From Devosia sp. A8/3-2 (GTDB lineage: Bacteria > Pseudomonadota > Alphaproteobacteria > Rhizobiales > Devosiaceae), in NCBI GenBank assembly GCA_025452255.1, contig CP104974.1, positions 248,001 through 312,000 on the forward strand: 64,000 nucleotides of DNA, read 5' to 3'. Shown here in pieces: positions 40,230-49,799 of this stretch; within the stretch, counting starts at the first letter, position 1; each line of letters starts with the position of its first letter. The notes beneath the pieces are model-generated. The model did not search any database. It saw only the letters and a list, made by a program, of their open reading frames with translations, and was not told the DNA's origin. The position numbers and the translations under genes were made by a program.

Positions 40230-40254
40230 GGAATAAAGCCGACGCCGGCCCGTC
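40230..40254 (+). promoter_or_regulatory. ECF promoter of the DASS-glycerate kinase-subtilase operon
   Basis: GGAATAA (40230-40236), 14 bases, CGTC (40251-40254), 52 bases before the permease start codon. Confidence 0.75.
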
Positions 40255-40306
40255 ATCCCTTTCTGCCAAGCCCAGTTCCGGGCGTCAGCGAAAGGCCTTT
40301 CCGATC

Positions 40307-41783
40307 ATGTCTGCCGTCGCGCTCCCCACCCCGATAAAAACCGAGCCCGCAGCGCCGGCTCCCACCCCGTCGGACACGCTGCCGCGCGCCTCATTGAGCA
40401 AAGCGTTGCGCCTTGGGGCCGGCGCCGTTCTCATCATTGTTGGCGCCACATTGCTCATTGCCGGGCTTGATGGGCTGAATTTACCGGCCCGCACCGCGCT
40501 GGCCGTCTTTGCCACGACCCTCATCGCCCGGACGGTGATGGATCTGCCCGATACGCCGGTGGCGTTGAGCGGCGCCCCGGCCATGGTATTGGGCGGCGCG
40601 GTGGGTGAAGAGGCGCTCTTCGCCGCCATGGGCAACCAGTTGATCTGGCTGCTCATCGCCGCCTTCGTGATTGCCGGGGTGTTGCGGCAGACCGGCATAA
40701 CCGAGCACTGGCCTTTGCTGCGCTGGAGCGTTTCACCACTGTATCGGGGGTGTTCTGGGCCAGCTGCATCACCATCGCGGCCACTGCCTTCGCCATTCCC
40801 TCGACCTCAGCCCGCGCCGCCATGCTGGTGCCGGTTTTTCTGGGCCTCGCCGCGGCGATCAACCGGCCCTCGGTCAGCCGCGCCCCGGCGCTGCTGTTCG
40901 CTTCGACCATTCTGCTATCGGCCTGCGCCTCCATGATCGGCGCTGGCGCCCATCTGGTCGCCGCCGATTTTGTCAGCCGGCTGACCGGCAAGCCAATGGA
41001 CTTTGCCTATTGGGCCCTGCTCGGCGCGCCATTCGGGCTGCTCACGAGCCTATTGGCCTGTGGCTTGATCCAGCTCCTGTTCCTCTCCGCGGATGATCGC
41101 CGTGCGCCTGTGGCCCCGGGCTGGCGCCCGCAAAGCGCGCTGGCTCGCAATCAGGGCCTGATCATCGCGGTGATTGCACTGACCATTGTGCTCTGGGCCA
41201 CCAGCAGCCTGCACGGCGTGGACATGGCGGTAATCGCCTTGATCGCCGCGCTGGTTGTCGGCTCGCGGCTGGTCTCGGGCATCGCCCTCAAGGACGCGCT
41301 CAAGGCGGTGGAGTGGAACCTGCTGCTGTTCCTCGCCGCAACGCTGGTGATGGGCGAGGCGCTGCTCAGCACCGGCGCCGCCGATTTCGTCGCTGCCGGC
41401 ATGGTGGACCTGTTCGCAACATTCGGCGCGCCGGCCCCCGGATGGTGGTGCTGTTCGCGGCAAGTATCGCGGCCGCCGCGCATCTGCTGGTTGTCTCCCG
41501 CACCGCCCGCGCCAGTGTGCTGATCCCGGCGGTGGCGCTGCCATTGGCGGGCTTCGGACTCGATCCCGCAGCCCCGGTCATGCTCGTCACCATCGGCAGC
41601 GGTTTCTGCCAGACGCTGATGATCTCGGCCAAGCCGATCATGCTGTTCGCCGGCCTCGACACGGCAACGTTCTCCCAGCGCGACCTGCTGCTGCTGTCCG
41701 CTCCCCTGTTGCCCGCCTTTGTCGGCTTGCTGGCGGCAATGGCGCTGCTCGTCTGGCCGCTGCTCGACCTTCCCATCCTCTGA
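40307..41783 (+). CDS. SLC13/DASS-family anion permease, frameshifted
   Basis: Inner-membrane carrier of about 492 residues with some twelve helices, for example AVLIIVGATLLIAGLDGLNL, LIIAVIALTIVLWATSSLHG and LLLFLAATLVMGEALLSTGA. Motifs SARAAMLVPVFLGLAAAI and SRTARASVLIPAVALPLAG resemble the two substrate/sodium sites of DASS carriers. Frame changes lie near 40720 and 41440. It is followed by glycerate kinase, so glycerate or another organic acid is the likely substrate, though sulfate-type carriers are related. Confidence 0.75.
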
Positions 41784-41804
41784 TTAATGCCAAGGAGACA
41801 CGCA

Positions 41805-43010
41805 ATGTCCATGACTATTCTGATTGCCCCATCGGGGTTCAAGGAAAGCCTTTCGGCCGATGAGGTTGCCGATTGCATTGGCGCGGGCGTGCTGCGCGCC
41901 ATTCCCGATGCCACCATCCTCAAGGCGCCGATGGTCGATGGCGGAGAAGGCTTTACCCGGGCGCTGGTGGCGGCAACCGGGGGCACCTTGCATGCCGCCA
42001 CGGTCACCGGTCCGGTCGGCGAGCCGGTGAAATCCTTCTTCGGTTTTCTGGGTGGACGCGGCCCGCGTACCGCCGTTATCGAGATGGCGGCGGCCGCCGG
42101 CCTGCGGCTGGTGCCGCGCGACCGGCGCGATCCATGCCTCACCACCAGTTATGGCGTGGGTGAGCTGATCACCGGGGCCCTCGATGCCGGGGCTCAGCGC
42201 ATCCTGCTCGGCTGTGGCGATAGCGGCATCAATGACGGCGGCGCCGGCATGGCCCCGGCGCTGGGCGTGCGGCTGCTCGATGGCGATGGAGCCGAGCTGG
42301 GCCGCGGCGGCGCGGCCCCGGCACGGTTGCAGCGCATCGACATGAGCGGGCGCGATCGGCGGCTTGACCGGGTGCGGATCGATGCGGCCGTCAACTGGTA
42401 CAATATGCTGCTGGGACCGCGCGGCGTTGCCCGCGTATTCGGGCCCCAGAAGGGCGCGACCCCGGCTCAGGTCGAATTGCTGGGCATGGCCCTTGAACGC
42501 TATGCCACGGCCATCACGGCTGCGAGCGGGTTGCAAGTCGGGACCGCGCCGGGGGCCGGTGCCTCCGGTGGATTGGGGGCTGCGGTGCTTGGCCTATTGG
42601 GCGGCACCCTGCACCCGCGCTATGAGATCGTCATGACCTATCTCGAAATCGATAGCCTCGTGGCGCAGGCCGATCTGGTGATTACCGCCGAGGGGAGCCT
42701 CGATGGGCAGACCCCTTATGGCAAGGTGCCGGCCGAGGTGGCCCAGCATGCCAAGGCAGCTGGGCTGCCGGTGATTGCGCTGGCAGGCACGATCGGGAAA
42801 GGCGCCATTGCCAATTTCGACCATGGAATTGACGCCTTCGCGTCTATTCTGACCCGGCCTTGCAGTCTCGAAGAGGCCATAGAAAATGCGCGCAAACTAT
42901 TGACCCACGCCGCAGAGGACGCCGCCCGCATGATCAATGTCGGTATTCGCCTCGGTACACCGCCCGCACTGGTAGCCCTGCCGGAAGAAGGAAGCTCGTC
43001 ATGGTTCTGA
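41805..43010 (+). CDS. glycerate kinase (GarK/GlxK family)
   Basis: Intact 401-residue enzyme phosphorylating D-glycerate. MTILIAPSGFKESLSADEVA is the diagnostic start; APMVDGGEGFTRALVAATGG, GCGDSGINDGGAGMAPALG, FGPQKGATPAQVELL and ITAEGSLDGQTPYGKVP follow. AAGGAGA precedes the ATG at 41805. It is transcribed with the DASS permease and overlaps the subtilase start by 10 bases. The product would feed 2- or 3-phosphoglycerate into glycolysis. Confidence 0.9.
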   Translation: MSMTILIAPSGFKESLSADEVADCIGAGVLRAIPDATILKAPMVDGGEGFTRALVAATGGTLHAATVTGPVGEPVKSFFGFLGGRGPRTAVIEMAAAAGLRLVPRDRRDPCLTTSYGVGELITGALDAGAQRILLGCGDSGINDGGAGMAPALGVRLLDGDGAELGRGGAAPARLQRIDMSGRDRRLDRVRIDAAVNWYNMLLGPRGVARVFGPQKGATPAQVELLGMALERYATAITAASGLQVGTAPGAGASGGLGAAVLGLLGGTLHPRYEIVMTYLEIDSLVAQADLVITAEGSLDGQTPYGKVPAEVAQHAKAAGLPVIALAGTIGKGAIANFDHGIDAFASILTRPCSLEEAIENARKLLTHAAEDAARMINVGIRLGTPPALVALPEEGSSSWF

Positions 43011-44334
43011 CCGCCTTGTATCGAACCGTTCTGGCGGTGGCTCTTGCCGGATTTTGTGTGGTTCCGGCGCCGCTGTTTGCATCATTGGTCCCCGGCTTCG
43101 CCATAAAGGCGGTGCTGGCCGACGATGACGACGATGGCGGGGATGATGACGACGACGATTATGGCAGCGATGATGACGAGCCGGCTTTTTCCTCCCCGTC
43201 GGCGCCTCGCCGTCAGCCCGCGCCCGTCGTCGTTCTGCCGGACGCGGCGCCCAATGAGATTGTGGCCTATGGCTTGTCCGGCGCAAGCCTGACGCAGCTA
43301 ATGGAAGCGGGATATGTGTTGGTGGCTGATGATGAGCTGTCCGACCCGGGCCTGCTGGTGCGGTTGCAGGTGCCCGCGGGGCACTCGATCGCCGATGCGC
43401 TGGCGCAGGTGGCCTTGCTGGAGCCGGATGCAACGGCCGCGCCAAATTCATACTATTACAACCGAGGCCGAACCGGCGCCCTGCACCGCCGCGATCTGCC
43501 AGCTTTGGCCCATGGTAGGCTGGCCCGAGACGGGAGCCGGCCAATGTCCCACGACGCCCCTGATCGGCGTCGTCGATACCGGGGTCAATGTGGAACACGC
43601 GGCGCTCGAAGGCGCCGATCTCACGGTCGAGCGGTTCATCGAGACAGGGGATGCGCCATCTGGGGCCAAACACGGCACCGCTGTGGTTGCGATGTTGGTA
43701 GGCGCCGCCACGAGCAGTGCCGGGGCTGTTGCCCAACGCCCGGGTGCGGGTGGTTGATCCCTTTGCGGCGCTGGACAGCGGCGGCGAGCGGGCCGACACT
43801 TATGCGCTAACGCGCGCCATCGTTCACCTGCTGGCGCTTGAGGTTGATGTGATCAATCTAAGCCTTGCCGGTTCTGACAATGCGGTCTTGGCCGGCGTGG
43901 TCGCCCTCGCCGATACCAAGGGGATCCCGCTGGTTGCGGCGGTCGGCAATGCCGGCGCCCGGTCCCAACCACTCTATCCGGCCGCCTATGGTTCCGTGCT
44001 GGCCGTGACGGCAATCGACACCCAGAAGCGCGTCTATCGCCGCGCAGTGCAGGGCGCCCATGTGGACATCGCGGCGCCCGGGGTCGACATCCCCACAGCC
44101 GCCTCCATCTCCGGGATGCGCCCCCAGACCGGAACCTCCTTTGCCGCGCCCTTCGTAACCGCCGCCCCGGCCGCAAGGCTGGCGGCCCACCCCGAGTTAC
44201 CGCCGACCATCGTGGTGGAGGAATTAACTGCCGCTGCCGAAGACCTCGGCACAAAGGGGCAGGACGAGGTCTTCGGCTGGGGCCTCCTGCGCTCGGACCT
44301 GCCCTGCATGCACGGGGCAGCGCGGCCGGGATGA
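43001..44334 (+). CDS. secreted S8 (subtilisin-like) serine protease, frameshifted
   Basis: About 444 residues. A signal helix (LYRTVLAVALAGFCVVPAPL) is followed by an Asp-rich tract (about residues 40-62) and a Pro/Ser linker. The catalytic triad is visible: Asp in IGVVDTGVNVEH, His in AKHGTAVVAML, Ser in TGTSFAAPFVTA; oxyanion Asn in VAAVGNAGA. Frame changes lie near 43459 and 43722. It is the last gene of the ECF-driven operon. The acidic tract recalls the acidic tail of the Ser/Asn-repeat protein, which might be a substrate (speculation). Confidence 0.85.
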
Positions 44335-44690
44335 GTTAAGCGACTGCATCCGCCAGCTTGGGCATACGCGCGGCAGATCAGATATCGCCGCTCGGCCGGG
44401 ACTTTGAGCGCTCGGCGGCCCTGTCCGGGCTCCGGCCCGCCGCGATTTATGATCGCTCACGGCGCCTCGCATGCATGGCATTTCCCGCTGCCGCGATAAA
44501 GCACGTGCCATTCACGAACTTTCCGACCGCTGCCGAAAATTGTTCACGCAGCGGTTTTCGGCCGAGCAGGCCGCCGGGCAGATCGTGGCGGCGCTATCCA
44601 AGGCATAGCTTGAGGGGCCGTTCGGCGCCCCGGACCGGAATCGAGCCAGTGAATAGCGGATTTTTAATCAGCGGCTAAGGCCTACCGCCA
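44335..44690. other. gene remnant and tRNA-like fragment, no intact gene
   Basis: On the plus strand about 44480-44610 one frame reads ARAIHELSDRCRKLFTQRFS then AEQAAGQIVAALSKA and a stop, which resembles the C-terminus of a family 1 glycosyltransferase. Around 44625-44690 the minus strand has tRNA-like traits: an ACTGG-CTCGATT-CCGGT T-arm and an anticodon-like arm with one mismatch and loop TTAAAAA. No acceptor stem closes, so this is at most a degenerate fragment. Confidence 0.3.
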
Positions 44691-44770
44691 CCTCACGGAC
44701 ATGTCCGCTAACCCACTTAGACGGCCAAAAGATAGTGTATCGCGGCGGCTGCGGCGTGATGTGAGATCGG

Positions 44771-44820
44771 GAAGCTGCAGCTTCTTCATGTACGACGCTG
44801 TCGAGGTCGCACCGACCTCG
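44771..44820 (+). ncRNA. structured left-end region, candidate IS110 bridge RNA
   Basis: GAAGCTGCAGCTTC (44771-44784) is a perfect 14-base palindrome. CGAGGTCG and CGACCTCG (44802-44820) form an 8-bp stem with a 3-base loop, just upstream of the transposase. IS110 elements encode a bridge RNA in this position; the assignment is by place and structure only. Confidence 0.4.
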
Positions 44821-44845
44821 GGCATCAAGGGGAGGAGCGACGGCA

Positions 44846-45881
44846 ATGGCGCATCTCGTGGGACTGGACGTGTCGGTGCAGGAGACGGCGGTGTGCGTGG
44901 TCGATGAGGCCGGCAAGGTAGTATGCGACCAAAGGTGCCGTCCGAGCCGGACGACATCGTCACGCTGCGGACATCAATTGGCGTGGACTATGGCCGCGTC
45001 GGGATCGAGGCTGGGCCACTGCCGCAGTGGCTGGTCAACGGCATGGCGGAAGCCGGTCTGCCCGTGATCTGCGTCGAGACCCGTCACATGAAGTCGCTGC
45101 TGAAGGCGCAGCAGATCAACAAGTCCGACCGGCACGACGCGCGTGGCATTGCTCAGATGATGCGCGTCGGCCTGTTCAAGCCGGTGCATGTGAAGACGCT
45201 GGCAAGCCGGGAGAAGCGCATGCTGCTGACTGCGCGCCAGTTGGTTCAACGCAAGATGCTCGACGTCGATGCCGATCTGCGTGGCACCTTGCGCAACTTC
45301 GGGCAGAAGGTCGACGTCGTCGGGCAAGCTGGATTCGAGACGCGTATCCGTGAGCTGGTCGAAGGTTTGCCCGAGCTTGCCGCCATCATCGAGCCGATGC
45401 TGACCACCCGTCGCTTCATGCGCCGAGAGTTCACCGAGCTGCACAGGATGCTGCTCGACGTCGTGCGGCATGATCCCGTCTGCCGGCGGTTGATGACGGC
45501 GCCGGGTGTCGGCGCTGTTGTTGCGTTGACCTACCGCGCGACTGTCGACCAGCCGCAGCGCTTTGTTCATTCCGGGGCGGTGGGTGCCCATGTCGGGCTG
45601 ACGCCTCGTCGTCACCAGTCGGGCGAGATCGACTACGATGGCGGCATCTCGAAAGCCGGCGACACCATGCTGCGCACGATGCTGTACGAGGCCGCCCGAG
45701 TCCTGCTCACCCAACATGGTCACGGGTCGTGGCTGAAGGCCCGGGACATGCAGGTCGCGCAACGGCGAGGCCAACGCCGTGCCATTGTCGCCGTGGCCCG
45801 CCGCCCGGCGGTGATCCTGCACCGGATGTGGATCGACGGGACTGACTCCGCTGGGGCAGCGCCCCCGCAGCGGGCGCCTGA
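44846..45881 (+). CDS. IS110-family transposase, frameshifted
   Basis: About 345 residues, starting MAHLVGLDVSVQETAVCVVD, with the DEDD-type N-terminal Asp in GLDVS and the family block QQINKSDRHDARGIAQMM. The C-terminal transposase_20 domain shows TAPGVGAVVALTYRATVD and GLTPRRHQSGEIDYDG with SKAGDTMLRTML. Frame changes lie near 44935 and 45848; the latter restores the usual ending MWIDGTD followed by RWGSAPAAGA. GGGGAGGA precedes the start. The protein recombines DNA guided by the element RNA. Confidence 0.85.
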
Positions 45882-46251
45882 TTACCCACTTACAGGAGCT
45901 TTAACGGTTCTGCCTCGGCAGGAAAGAGGTCCTCACGGGGACGAAGGTGGCGTGAGATCGTACTGGCAGCAGCCCTCCAGTTGGCAAGGGCGCCCAAAAG
46001 ATTGATCCATTCCGCCTCTCTTACCCCATCATGGGGCGGCCACGGGCCGACCCCGAAGAGAAGCGCGAGCCCCATGTGGCATGACCTCATGCAGAGCAGC
46101 AAAGCCTGACCCTTAACGCGTGCCGCTCGCCGGCTTCTTCCAAGTCCGGCATGCCGCCGCTCGGCGGCAGATGACGCCGTGCGTCCCTTGACACAAACCG
46201 CGATAGAGAAGCTGCCGTTCGGCCCCACTGCTGCCATCAACAAATCAAAAA

Positions 46252-46536
46252 CTAGGTATGAGCACCGCTAAGCGGGTTGTCGTCCTCAGGGGGGACGTCC
46301 TCCGAGATCTCGGTTCGCAATTTAGGACCTTGGGCGAGCCCGCGGCCCAACGCGGCCACGAAAGCGTCGTAGCGCTTGCCGGACTGGGCGCGTGCCGTTG
46401 CCTGCGCGGGTTCCGGCAATTGCCGCGTGGTGGTCAGCCAGAAGTGCACGAACACAGCGAGTGTTTCGACTGATATGCCGAGATCACGTTCGAGCCCATT
46501 AAGGCGCCGATCGATCTGATCGAGGCGTTTGCTCAT
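46252..46536 (-). CDS. small coiled-coil protein of an integrative-element module
   Basis: 94 residues, starting MSKRLDQIDRRLNGLERDLG with AGGAAG upstream. A heptad-like N-terminus is followed by TLAVFVHFWLTTTRQLPEPA and RYDAFVAALGRGLAQGPKLR. The pattern resembles small proteins encoded beside AlpA-like regulators in alphaproteobacterial integrative elements, from memory. Function unknown. Confidence 0.55.
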   Translation of the reverse strand: MSKRLDQIDRRLNGLERDLGISVETLAVFVHFWLTTTRQLPEPAQATARAQSGKRYDAFVAALGRGLAQGPKLRTEISEDVPPEDDNPLSGAHT

Positions 46537-46591
46537 GGCCGCTTCCTGCCGCTCGGTGGCATCCGGCGAAAGAAACGAGGCGATGGCCGCC

Positions 46592-46834
46592 TCAGCCAAG
46601 AGGGATCGCGAGGGGTTTCGTCGGGCCGCGAGAGGGCGAGGTCTTGGTGCCCCGGTCGGCCCGAGCCCGGAGGTCTTCGAGGGAATAGACGACGCGACCG
46701 CCGAGCTTTCGGTAGGCGGGGCCGGTACCATAGGTGCGGTGCTTTTCGAGCGTCCGGTCGGATAAGCCGAGGAAGCGTGCAGCCTCGGAGGTTCTAAGAT
46801 AGCGCGGCGGTAAGCCGGCGGCATTGGAAGTCAT
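46592..46834 (-). CDS. AlpA/MerR-like helix-turn-helix regulator
   Basis: 80 residues. RYLRTSEAARFLGLSDRTLE and KHRTYGTGPAYRKLGGRVVY with SLEDLRARADRG are the typical excisionase/AlpA fold: a recognition helix with a beta-wing. Such genes lie between DUF2285 and replication genes in integrative conjugative elements. It probably controls the element's transcription or excision. The C-terminal tail differs from the usual and may be frameshifted. Confidence 0.75.
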   Translation of the reverse strand: MTSNAAGLPPRYLRTSEAARFLGLSDRTLEKHRTYGTGPAYRKLGGRVVYSLEDLRARADRGTKTSPSRGPTKPLAIPLG

Positions 46835-46966
46835 GGTCGAGCCTTCGGACCTTCATCGGGGCTGCCGGGTGCTGGCGGCAATGACGATCACGGTGGCGAA
46901 GAGTGGGGACGGAAGGGGATGGGGAATTGAGGGTGGCCGAAATCCCCCAAGCCGAGCCGTGTTCGG

Positions 46967-47233
46967 CTATCTCTGCCGTCGATGACGCAGCAATTGACGA
47001 TAGCCGCCGGCGATCATGGCGAGACCGCCCTCGACGAGGGCAATGACGCTGTCGCGCAGGGCAGAGGTTTTCCAATGCTCGGCGCGGATGCGTTCAATGC
47101 CGTAAATGACATCGGCGATCTGGCGGCAGGAGGCGCCGTTCAAATGCCCATCGGTCGCCCGGAGCATGTGGCGATGGCGCCGCTTCTGCTGTTGCGTCAA
47201 ACGGCGATCGGCCGGCACCGTTCGCCTCTGCAA
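46967..47233 (-). pseudogene. DUF2285-domain protein, N-terminally truncated or decayed
   Basis: The 88-residue stretch covers the C-terminal DUF2285 domain: RHRHMLRATDGHLNGASCRQ, AEHWKTSALRDSVIALVEGG and LAMIAGGYRQLLRHRRQR match the family closely. Full-length members have some 150 further N-terminal residues. Upstream the frame is broken, with in-frame coding possible only for short pieces. The gene is therefore a remnant or carries several indels. It belongs with the AlpA-like gene to an integrative-element core. Confidence 0.65.
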
Positions 47234-47818
47234 GGCGCGCAGGAGACGGTATGAGCTCGGTCAAGCGTTAGGCGTGAGTCACGTCGAATTGGTGAAGCCC
47301 GATGACAAAGGTGTGAACGACGCTTCGGTCTTGTGGTTCGACCGGGGCTTGAGGACATAGCAGCCTCATGCCCAGACCGTCTGGACGCCGCAAGGATTCC
47401 AGTATCAATCCATGAGGGAGCAGCAGCAACCGACCCCATGTCGGACATTGGCACTGGCGTTGGCCGATTCCAAAGCAGACAGACGTCGATAGTTGGCGCT
47501 GGGAACCCACGCGCGCCCTGCGCAGGGTCTGTGGTCAGCGGCCTGAGAGTCAGTGCAAATGTACTCGTGCCAACCAGAGCCCGAACACTTATGTCGCTGC
47601 CTGATGAACACCCACGCAGAGTTTTCCGCTTTTTGTAAGCAATTGCCGACCGCCACCTTCGGCATACCGACTCGGCCGAGGAACGGGTGGGCTCGTCGCG
47701 GCAATCCGAGTTAGCCTAGGCGCGCAAGGGCAGTTTGGGTGCGGCCGATTGTGCGAAGGTCACGTCGTGGCTCCCCCAAGCTTTGCACATCGTATGATAT
47801 TGACGTTGCCGAGCTTTC
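47234..47818. other. decayed region with no supportable gene
   Basis: The 585 bases between the DUF2285 remnant and the polysaccharide cluster contain only short frames on both strands. A minus-strand piece near 47500-47600 (AWVPSANYRRLSALESANAS) could be a remnant of the N-terminal domain that precedes DUF2285 in full-length proteins. An AT-richer stretch at about 47770-47815 may hold the promoter for the polysaccharide genes. Confidence 0.4.
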
Positions 47819-49794
47819 ATGGGACGTCGCATCTGCAGTGGTCAAACTAAGGCTGAAGTGTTGTTTCAAAAGCTAATAACGCAGCTACTGGCGCTTTCCC
47901 GTCCTTGGAAAGGAGTGGCTTTGGTATGTTTCGACATCGCGGTCCTGTCCATCATGATGTGGGCCAGTTTTTCTCTGCGCTTCGACCGATGGACGCCGCC
48001 GACGACCGGTGACCAATACTGGATAATGCTTTCAGCACCAATGGTGGCTATTCCGACCTTTATAGCCATGGGTCTTTACCGGGCGGTTGTCCGTTATCTC
48101 CCCGAACGCGCTATCTGGACCATGCTGCAGGCCGTCACAATTGCCACCGTCGTTTGGGTTTTGGTCGCGTTTTTGACGACCATGGCGGGTCGGGGTGTAG
48201 TGCCCGTGTCGGTCCCAATCATGTATTGGGCATTGGCTTCCGTTGCCATTATCGGGAGTCGGTTCGTTGCCAAGTGGCTCTTCTGGCCGGTTACCAGAAA
48301 GGCACTCGTACAGAGGCCAGCAGTAGTCATCTATGGCGCGGGCGAGGCGGGTACACAACTTGCCCAATCCCTACGGGGCACTCATTTCATTGCCGGCTTC
48401 CTGGATGACGCAATGGTCCTTCAAGGTCGGGAAGTCGGAGGCGTCGCCATTTTTCCGCCGTCTCATCTTGGCACCCTTGTTCGCGATTTCGGGGTCAAGC
48501 AGGTGATTCTGTCCATCCCCTCGCTTACAGCGGCCCGCCGTAAGGAAATCGTCGCGAGCCTTAGCGGGTTTGGGATCAAAGTCCAGTCACTTCCACGATG
48601 ACCGATCTCATCACTGGCCGCTACATGGTCAGTCACATCCGGGAGATTGAGATCGGTGAACTGCTTGGCCGCTCATCGATACCGCCTGACCTCGACCTAA
48701 TCCACGAAATGATCGTTGGCCGAACAATCATGGTCACCGGCGCCGGTGGTTCAATCGGCTCAGAACTTTGTCGCAAGATTGCACTATGGCGCCCACAGCG
48801 CCTGGTGCTGTTCGAGGCTAACGAATTTGCGCTTTATAATATCGATCGGGAATTGTCGGTCGGCGATGTCACTATCGTTCCCGTCTTGGGCTCCGTTGTC
48901 AATTCGGCACGCGTCTCTCAGGCGATCAGGGATAATGGAATCGAAGTTGTGTTTCATGCCGCAGCGCACAAGCATGTGCCACTGGTGGAGGCAAATGCGA
49001 TCGAGGGCATAGCCAATAACGTCTTTGGTACCGCAACGGTGGCCGACGCGGCGATGCGGCTGGGCGTGAAGGATTTCGTGCTCATTTCTACTGATAAGGC
49101 TGTTCGCCCCACCAATGTTATGGGAGCGACCAAGCGGTGGGCTGAGCTAGTTGTGCGCGAAAAGGCGATGGAAGCCCGTGCCGCCAATACTGGACAACGC
49201 TTCTGCGCCGTGCGCTTTGGCAATGTGCTCGGGTCCAACGGCTCGGTCGTGCCGCTGTTTCAGGAGCAGATCGCCCACGGCGGACCGGTGACGCTCACCG
49301 ACCCGGGTATGACGCGCTATTTCATGTCGATCGCCGAGGCCGCAGAGTTAATCGTACAGGCGGGCGCCCTGTCTGAGGGCGGTGATGTGTTCCTGCTGGA
49401 TATGGGCGATCCGGTACTAATTTCCGATCTGGCGGAAAACATGGTCAGACTTGCCGGTCTTACAGTTCGCTCCGAACAGGTACCCGACGGCGACATCGAT
49501 ATCGTCTCAGTCGGCAAGCGGCCGGGCGAAAAGATGTATGAAGAGCTGTTTTACGACGAGGCTAGCGCTGTGCGGACGCGCCATCCTAAGATCCTGCGCG
49601 CCACGGCCATCGCGACCAGCATGGGTGACTTAAAAGCGCGCATGGACGCGCTGGCGGCCAAAGTTCACAATCAGAACGAGCAGGCTGCACGTCAGCTGCT
49701 GTTCGACCCGGTCGCCGAGTCTGACAGCGGTCCCGCTGCGGACAGGCAGCCCTTTAGTCTTGGCAACCGAGACATTTTTGCATTGAAGGAGTAG
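47819..49794 (+). CDS. nucleotide-sugar 4,6-dehydratase, CapD/WbpM-like membrane protein, frameshifted
   Basis: About 658 residues. Four N-terminal helices (for example ALVCFDIAVLSIMMWASFSL and MYWALASVAIIGSRFVAKWL) are followed by a Rossmann domain with VIYGAGEAGTQLAQSL. The dehydratase domain has VTGAGGSIGSELCRK and the SxnMxxxK-type motif STDKAVRPTNVMGATKR. A frame change at 48597 splits it at SLP/MTDLITGR; the sequence around the break belongs to one continuous family block, so two genes are unlikely. GTG 47858 is an alternative start. It probably converts UDP-GlcNAc to a 4-keto-6-deoxy sugar for the polysaccharide. Confidence 0.85.
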
Positions 49795-49799
49795 GCGAT

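Larger units (their letters stand above)
44700..45900 (+). mobile_element. IS110-family insertion sequence (approximate ends)
   Basis: The element contains an IS110-type transposase and a structured non-coding left end. ACCCACTTA occurs at 44711-44719 and 45884-45892, flanking the transposase, and may mark the junctions or a core repeat. Terminal inverted repeats are not expected in this family and were not seen. Ends are estimates. Confidence 0.6.

Noticed and set aside
44625..44690. Functional tRNA gene
   Set aside because: The acceptor stem does not close and the anticodon arm has a mismatch with anticodon AAA; at most a remnant.
45890..46243. 118-codon minus-strand open frame next to the IS110 element
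   Set aside because: No ribosome site, no recognisable family and mixed composition; such frames are common by chance in this GC-rich DNA.
48590..48605. ATGA overlap suggesting two separate genes for the CapD-like protein
   Set aside because: The residues on both sides form one conserved block in full-length homologues, so a single-base error is more likely.
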